A stretch of DNA of 64,000 nt from positions 62,001 to 126,000 of the forward strand of contig CALVXB010000001.1 of NCBI GenBank assembly GCA_944368775.1, in the 5' to 3' direction. Shown one piece after another: positions 59,380 to 64,000 of this stretch (the first letter of the stretch is position 1; every line of letters starts with the position of its first letter). The notes beneath the pieces were generated by a model. It worked only from the letters and a program-made list of their open reading frames with translations. It did not search any database and was not told where the DNA came from. The stretch comes from an uncultured Clostridia bacterium. GTDB lineage: Bacteria > Bacillota > Clostridia > Christensenellales > Borkfalkiaceae. A program made the position numbers and the translations under genes.

Positions 59380-59695
59380 GAAGGGGAAAAGGTCGCTCGC
59401 GGGCAGTCCGCGCGCCCTTTCCTTCTGTTTTTTGCAAAAGAGAAAGGACAGGATGAATGGGTGGCAGATGATGCTTGTTTCGAACCATGTTCCGCAGGGT
59501 ATAGACGCGTCGGCTTTGTCTGCCGCAGTGTACTCTTCCGCCGCGAACGGAACAAACCATTTGTCGTTAGGAAAGCAGAGCAGGTTCGTAACGGTGCGAG
59601 TGTACCTTTGCGGGCCTTTTTTCATGCTCCGGCCTTCCGCGCCTGCATCTTATCGGTGATCAATTACTTTGCGGCGCCGCCGCAGGGAGGTATAT
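59380..59695 (+). ncRNA. Long structured leader before purE, class unassigned
   Basis: About 315 bases with no convincing gene. Visible pairings: a local hairpin CCTTTC...GAAAGG; a long arm CGAACC...GGTTCG enclosing GTTCCG...CGGAAC and CGGC...GCCG, with a 31-base bulge on the 3' side. AAAAGG near the 5' end can pair with CCTTTT in a T6 run near 59620. The long rod with a one-sided bulge recalls 6S RNA, and a purine-responsive leader is another option. I find neither the purine riboswitch core nor a T-box motif. Confidence 0.35.
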
Positions 59696-60193
59696 ATGGC
59701 AAAAGTTGCGATCTTAATGGGCAGCAAGTCTGACTTCGCGGTGGTCAAACCCGCCGTCACCACGTTGAAAAAGTTCGGCATCGAAACGGAGGTGCGCGTC
59801 ATCTCCGCACACCGCACCCCCGACGCGGCGCACGCGTTCGCGGCGGAAGCGGAGGCAAACGGCATCGAGGCGATCATCTGTGCCGCCGGCAAGGCGGCGC
59901 ACCTGGGCGGCGTCATCGCCGCATACACGACGCTGCCCGTCATCGGGCTGCCCGTCAAGACGGATATGATGGGCGGGCTTGACAGCCTGCTCTCCATCGT
60001 GCAGATGCCTTCCGGCATCCCGGTCGCGACGGTCGGCGTGAACGGCGGCGAAAATGCGGGTCTTTTGGCCGCGCAGATGCTCGCGCTGCGCTATCCGGAG
60101 ATCGGAGAAAAGCTCAAACAGTTCAAAAAACAGATGGCGGAAAAGATCGCCGCCGACGACGCAGCGCTGCAAGACGAGCTGCGCGCACTCTAA
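59696..60193 (+). CDS. purE: N5-carboxyaminoimidazole ribonucleotide mutase
   Basis: 165 residues behind AGGGAGG. Class I PurE signatures: [28 protein letters not shown] (catalytic His), [17 protein letters not shown] and [20 protein letters not shown]. It converts N5-CAIR to CAIR. No purK is adjacent. First gene of the purECFMN cluster. Confidence 0.95.
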   Translation: MAKVAILMGSKSDFAVVKPAVTTLKKFGIETEVRVISAHRTPDAAHAFAAEAEANGIEAIICAAGKAAHLGGVIAAYTTLPVIGLPVKTDMMGGLDSLLSIVQMPSGIPVATVGVNGGENAGLLAAQMLALRYPEIGEKLKQFKKQMAEKIAADDAALQDELRAL

Positions 60194-60224
60194 AAATCAG
60201 TTATCAATTTCGGAGGAATCATCC

Positions 60225-60935
60225 ATGGAAAAACTCGGTCAGCTTTACGAAGGCAAGGCGAAAAAGGTGTACGCGACGAACGATCCCGACATCGTCATCG
60301 TCGACTACAAGGACGACGCGACGGCGTTCAACGGCCTCAAAAAGGGGACCATCGCCGGCAAGGGCGTCATCAACAACAAGATGAGCAACATGATGTTCCG
60401 CATCATGGAGCAGCACGGCATCCCGACCCACTACGTCGAAGAGCTTTCCGACCGCGAGACGGCCGTCAAAAAGGTGCAGATCGTTCCGCTCGAAGTGATC
60501 ATCCGCAACACCGCGGCGGGGAGCTTCTCCAAGCGCTACGGCGTGCCCGAGGGCACCAAGCTGCCCGTCACCGTGCTCGAGTTCAGCTATAAGAACGACG
60601 ACCTCGGCGACCCGCTCATCAACGACTACCACGCGCTCGCCATGCAGCTGGCGACCCCCGAAGAGATCGAAACCATCAAAAAGATGGCGTTCGCCGTCAA
60701 CGACATCATGAAGGACTTCTTCAAGACGCTGAACATCGACCTCATCGACTTCAAGCTCGAGTTCGGCCGCTTCAAGGGCAGCATCATCCTCGCGGACGAG
60801 ATCTCCCCCGACACCTGCCGCTTCTGGGATATGACCACGGGCGAAAAGTTGGATAAAGACCGCTTCCGCAGGGATATGGGCGGCGTAGAGGACGCCTACA
60901 AAGAAGTGTTTGCCCGCCTCACTTCCTCTAAGTGA
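60225..60935 (+). CDS. purC: SAICAR synthetase
   Basis: 236 residues, start behind [17 protein letters not shown] at the N-terminus, [41 protein letters not shown] and [14 protein letters not shown] are the PurC signatures. It joins CAIR and aspartate with ATP. Normal length; 31 bases after purE. Confidence 0.96.
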   Translation: MEKLGQLYEGKAKKVYATNDPDIVIVDYKDDATAFNGLKKGTIAGKGVINNKMSNMMFRIMEQHGIPTHYVEELSDRETAVKKVQIVPLEVIIRNTAAGSFSKRYGVPEGTKLPVTVLEFSYKNDDLGDPLINDYHALAMQLATPEEIETIKKMAFAVNDIMKDFFKTLNIDLIDFKLEFGRFKGSIILADEISPDTCRFWDMTTGEKLDKDRFRRDMGGVEDAYKEVFARLTSSK

Positions 60936-60949
60936 GCGGAGGGCGGCGT

Positions 60950-62374
60950 ATGTATCTGCGAGACGGAAAACTTCCGTACGACGGCATGCACGAGGAGTGC
61001 GGCGTATTCGGCGTGTACAGCACCGAGACGCGCGACGTCGCGCATACCGCCTACTACGGGTTATACGCCCTGCAACACCGCGGGCAGGAGAGCTGCGGCA
61101 TCGCCGTGGCCTATGCCAACAAAATTCAGTATTATAAGGGGATGGGGCTGGTGCCCGAGGTGTTTGCGAACGGCAACCTCGATTCGCTGCCCGAAGGGGA
61201 CATCGCGATCGGCCACGTGCGCTACTCGACGACCGGTTCGAGCTCGCTGCTCAACGCGCAGCCCGTCGTATTCACGGGCAAGTGCGGGCGGATGGCGCTG
61301 GCGCACAACGGCAACCTGACCAACGCGCGCGAACTGCGCGAAGAACTCATCCGCGGCAACGCCGTATTCCAGACGAGCATCGACTCGGAGGTCATGGCGC
61401 TGCTCATCAACCGCTGCAGCGACGGCGACATCGTCAAGGGCGTCATCGAAGCGTGCAACCGCTTTTGCGGCTCCTTCGCGCTCGTCGTCATGACGACGGA
61501 CAAGCTGATCGCCGTGCGCGACCCGTACGGCATCCGCCCGCTCGTCTTGGGCAAGAGCCTCGACGACACCGTCGTCGCTAGCGAGTCGTGCGCCATCGAC
61601 GCGATGGGTGCGACCTTCGTGCGCGACGTCAGGCCGGGCGAGGTGGTGGTCATCGATGCGTCCGGTGAACGGTCGTTCTACCTCGAGCGCAAGGACCGCG
61701 CCGCGTCCTGCATCTTTGAATACGTCTACTTTGCCCGCCCCGACAGCGTCATCGACGGCTGCGGCGTGTACGAAGCGCGCAAGCAGGCGGGGCGCATCCT
61801 CGCCCGCACCTGCAAGATCGACGCCGACATCGTCAGCGGCGTGCCCGATTCCGCCGTGGTGGCGGCGCGCGGCTACTCGGAGGTATCAGGTATCCCGTAT
61901 GTAGAGGCTTTGGAGAAGAACCGCTACGTCGGCCGCACCTTCATCCAGCCCGACCAACACATGCGCGAGAGCAGCGTCAGCCTCAAGATGAACGCGCTGC
62001 GCGCCAACATCCGCGACAAGCGGGTGATCATCATCGACGACTCCATCGTCCGCGGCACGACCAGCCGCCGCATCGTGCGCATGCTGCGCGACGCGGGCGC
62101 GCGCGAAGTGCATATGCTCATCTGCTCGCCCGTCGTCAAAAACCCGTGCTGTCTCGGCATCGATATGCAGACGCGCTCGCAGCTGATCGGCGCGGGCCGC
62201 ACGGTAGAGGAGATCTGCGCCTTCATCGAGGCAGATTCCCTCCATTACCTCACCGTCGACCAGCTCAAGGAGACGTGCGGGGCGTGTAAACTCAACTTTT
62301 GCACCGGCTGTTTCGACGGCAATTACCCCTATGCGCTGGAGGACTACCGGGAGGATAAATTCAAACTCGAGTGA
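60950..62374 (+). CDS. purF: Amidophosphoribosyltransferase
   Basis: 474 residues. ATG chosen behind GGAGGG; a GTG six codons upstream is also open but overlaps the purC end. A 16-residue pro-peptide ends before Cys17 (HEECGVFGVYS), the glutaminase nucleophile exposed after self-cleavage. The PRPP-binding loop VIIIDDSIVRGTTSRR lies near 360. The 4Fe-4S cysteines follow the Bacillus pattern (CGACKLNFCTGCF near the end). First committed purine step. Confidence 0.96.
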   Translation: MYLRDGKLPYDGMHEECGVFGVYSTETRDVAHTAYYGLYALQHRGQESCGIAVAYANKIQYYKGMGLVPEVFANGNLDSLPEGDIAIGHVRYSTTGSSSLLNAQPVVFTGKCGRMALAHNGNLTNARELREELIRGNAVFQTSIDSEVMALLINRCSDGDIVKGVIEACNRFCGSFALVVMTTDKLIAVRDPYGIRPLVLGKSLDDTVVASESCAIDAMGATFVRDVRPGEVVVIDASGERSFYLERKDRAASCIFEYVYFARPDSVIDGCGVYEARKQAGRILARTCKIDADIVSGVPDSAVVAARGYSEVSGIPYVEALEKNRYVGRTFIQPDQHMRESSVSLKMNALRANIRDKRVIIIDDSIVRGTTSRRIVRMLRDAGAREVHMLICSPVVKNPCCLGIDMQTRSQLIGAGRTVEEICAFIEADSLHYLTVDQLKETCGACKLNFCTGCFDGNYPYALEDYREDKFKLE

Positions 62375-62404
62375 TCATCGCTCAAAAAAGGGAGAAAAAA
62401 ACAA

Positions 62405-63433
62405 ATGGCAATTTCCTATCAGGACAGCGGCGTCGACGTCGAACGCGGGTATAAAGCGGTCGAGCTGATGAAAAAGCACGTGCAGAGCACGTTCAACGCC
62501 AACGTATTGGGAGACATCGGCTCCTTCGGCGGCTTTTATTCCATCGCGGGCGAAAAGATGGACGAGCCCGTGCTCGTCGCGGGCACGGACGGCGTCGGCA
62601 CCAAGCTCAAATACGCCTTCCTCGCGAACAGGCACGACACCATCGGCATCGATGCGGTCGCCATGTGCGTCAACGACATCGTCTGCCAGGGCGCCAAGCC
62701 CCTCTTTTTCCTCGATTATTTCGCGACGGGCAGGCTTTCGCCCGAGGTCGTCGCGACCGTCGTGTCCGGCGTCGCGGAGGGCTGCCGCCAGGCCGGCTGC
62801 GCCCTCATCGGCGGCGAAACGGCGGAGATGCCCGGCTTCTATGAGGACGGCGAGTACGACATCGCCGGCTTCGCCGTGGGCATCGTCGACAAAAAGCAGA
62901 TCATCAACGGCAGCTCCATCCGTCCGGGCGACGCCCTCGTCGGCATCGCCTCCAGCGGCATCCATTCCAACGGCTATTCGCTGGTTCGCCGCCTGTTCGG
63001 CGACAGCGGCAACGCGCACGACCTCGACCGCTACGACGACCGCCTGAAGGACAATGTGATCAACGCGCTGCTCACGCCCACCAAGATCTACGTCCGCAGC
63101 ATCCTCTCCCTCATCCAAAAGGTGAAGGTGAAGGGCATCGCGCACATCACGGGCGGCGGCTTTATCGAAAATATCCCGCGCATCTTCCCCGCGGGCGTCG
63201 GCTGCACCGTCCGCAAGGGTTCGTACCCCGTGCCCGAGATCTTCCGCATCATGCAGGAGCGCTCCGAGCTGACCGACGCGCAGATCTACAACACCTTCAA
63301 CATGGGCATCGGCATGGTCGTCTGCGTGGACAAAAAGGACGTCGCCGCGACCATCGCCGCGCTCGAATCGACGGGCGAACGCGCCTACGAGATCGGCGAA
63401 ACGACCGAGGGCAAAGGAGTTACCATTCTGTGA
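62405..63433 (+). CDS. purM: Phosphoribosylformylglycinamidine cyclo-ligase
   Basis: 342 residues. SYQDSGVDVERGYKAVELM, VAGTDGVGTKLKYAF, MCVNDIVCQGAKPLFFLDY, GGETAEMPGFY and HITGGGFIENIPR are AIR synthetase signatures. ATP-dependent ring closure of FGAM to AIR. Overlaps purN (GTGA). Confidence 0.96.
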   Translation: MAISYQDSGVDVERGYKAVELMKKHVQSTFNANVLGDIGSFGGFYSIAGEKMDEPVLVAGTDGVGTKLKYAFLANRHDTIGIDAVAMCVNDIVCQGAKPLFFLDYFATGRLSPEVVATVVSGVAEGCRQAGCALIGGETAEMPGFYEDGEYDIAGFAVGIVDKKQIINGSSIRPGDALVGIASSGIHSNGYSLVRRLFGDSGNAHDLDRYDDRLKDNVINALLTPTKIYVRSILSLIQKVKVKGIAHITGGGFIENIPRIFPAGVGCTVRKGSYPVPEIFRIMQERSELTDAQIYNTFNMGIGMVVCVDKKDVAATIAALESTGERAYEIGETTEGKGVTIL

Positions 63434-64000
63434 AGAAGATAGCGGTATTCGCGAGCGGTTCGGGCAGCGACTTCCAATCTGTCATCGACGCCAACGAGCG
63501 CGACCCCTTCTGTGAGATCGCCCTGCTCGTCGCCTCGAAGGAGGGGATCTTTGCGCTCGAGCGCGCGAAGAAGCACGGCATCCCTTCGGAGGTATGCAGC
63601 GCGCGTTCCTTCGCGTCCGCGCAGGCGTTCGGCGAGCACCTCGTCGGGCTGCTCTCGGCGCGCGGCGTCGACTACATCGTGTTGGCGGGCTACCTCTCCA
63701 TGGTGCCCGAAGCCCTCATCCGCAGTTATCCCGACCGCATCATCAACATCCATCCCTCCCTCATCCCCAGCTTCTGCGGGAAGGGGTATTACGGCATCAA
63801 CGTGCACCGCGCGGCCATCGAGTACGGCGTCAAGGTGTCCGGGCTGACCGTGCACTTTGTCGACGAGCACTACGACAACGGCGCGATCATCCTGCAGCGC
63901 ACCGTGCCCGTCCTCGACGGCGACACGCCCGAAACGCTGCAGGCGCGCATCCTCGTCGAGGAGCACAAGGCGCTGCCCGAAGCCGTCCGCCTGCTCGCGA
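63430..64000 (+). CDS. purN: Phosphoribosylglycinamide formyltransferase, 5' part
   Basis: Starts at GTG overlapping the purM stop; the frame is open to the window end (190 codons), so only the last few codons are missing. KKIAVFASGSGSDFQSVID, AGYLSMVPEALI, INIHPSLIPSFCGKGYYG (catalytic His and Asn region) and SGLTVHFVDEHYDNGAIILQ are PurN signatures. It formylates GAR with 10-formyl-THF. Confidence 0.94.
   Translation, partial: MKKIAVFASGSGSDFQSVIDANERDPFCEIALLVASKEGIFALERAKKHGIPSEVCSARSFASAQAFGEHLVGLLSARGVDYIVLAGYLSMVPEALIRSYPDRIINIHPSLIPSFCGKGYYGINVHRAAIEYGVKVSGLTVHFVDEHYDNGAIILQRTVPVLDGDTPETLQARILVEEHKALPEAVRLLA

Noticed and set aside
59453..59659. Small protein gene in the purE leader
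   Set aside because: The frame starting MNGWQMMLV has no ribosome site and its sequence is better explained by RNA pairing.
59380..59695. T-box or purine riboswitch before purE
   Set aside because: No TGGNACCGCG-type box and no purine aptamer core with its conserved loops; 6S-like fold is only a suggestion.
60932..60949. GTG start six codons upstream for purF
   Set aside because: It overlaps the purC stop and lies before the ribosome site GGAGGG, which is well placed for the ATG at 60950.

Overview
The window looks like one contiguous stretch of a spore-forming Bacillota (Clostridia-like) chromosome with unusually high GC. The evidence is sigK with a pro-sequence, spoIVB behind a sigma-G-type promoter, a low-GC-style ctsR-less mcsA-mcsB-clpC cluster, HPr kinase, a two-gene SufC/SufB system, a TM1266-type regulator, a reverse rubrerythrin and Gram-positive-type operons throughout. 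Genes are densely packed and mostly on the + strand. Housekeeping promoters are easy to see because TTGACA/TTTACA-N17-TATAAT boxes, often preceded by TGC (extended -10), stand out against GC-rich DNA.

Layout. 1-2055: end of an FtsX-type ABC permease followed by MarR and DtxR/MntR-like regulators. 2273-8103: sigK, mcsA-mcsB-clpC, hpf. 8178-9848 (-): acyl-CoA synthetase. 10123-16035 (-): an ECF sigma factor, its membrane anti-sigma-like partner with a poly-Asp tail, and a separate lipoprotein paralogous to the partner's outer domain; the sigma gene and the lipoprotein gene share the same ECF-type promoter. A lower-GC two-gene island (DUF262-HNH nuclease plus EcoRI-type adenine methyltransferase) sits between them. 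16350-21444: spoIVB, a PC4-like protein, purB, sufC-sufB. 21747-24251: CopA with a C-terminal CopZ-like domain. 24500-30000: a twice-frameshifted propeller-like gene and a lipoprotein, an ArsR regulator, uvrC-HAD-hprK. 30285-32990: a large membrane-anchored metallophosphatase. 33249-35839: amino-acid ABC transporter plus YerC. 36064-39888: Fe-ADH, GyrI-like protein, a membrane protein ending in an L15-like domain. 40063-41895: YtrA-type GntR regulator with its ABC exporter. 42087-44191: small alarmone synthetase, reverse rubrerythrin, a small membrane protein. 44447-50721: complete F1Fo ATP synthase operon with a severely shortened delta subunit. 50930-54098: aconitase-family hydratase and a zinc-type macro domain. 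54541-57558: TM1266-like regulator and a NitT/TauT-type ABC transporter behind a structured leader. 57798-59247: HAD phosphatase and MscL. 59696-64000: purE-C-F-M-N (purN cut by the window end).

The most unusual items are: (i) a short dispersed repeat, GCATAGTACTATG-N5-CATA, seen nine times, all in the same orientation and nearly all at transcription-unit boundaries; (ii) the ECF sigma/anti-sigma/acidic lipoprotein set; (iii) the DUF262-HNH + EcoRI-type methyltransferase pair; (iv) the truncated ATP synthase delta; (v) the L15-domain membrane protein; (vi) two structured 5' leaders (before the TM1266-like gene and before purE) that I cannot assign to a known RNA class. No rRNA, tRNA, CRISPR array, prophage or insertion sequence was recognised.
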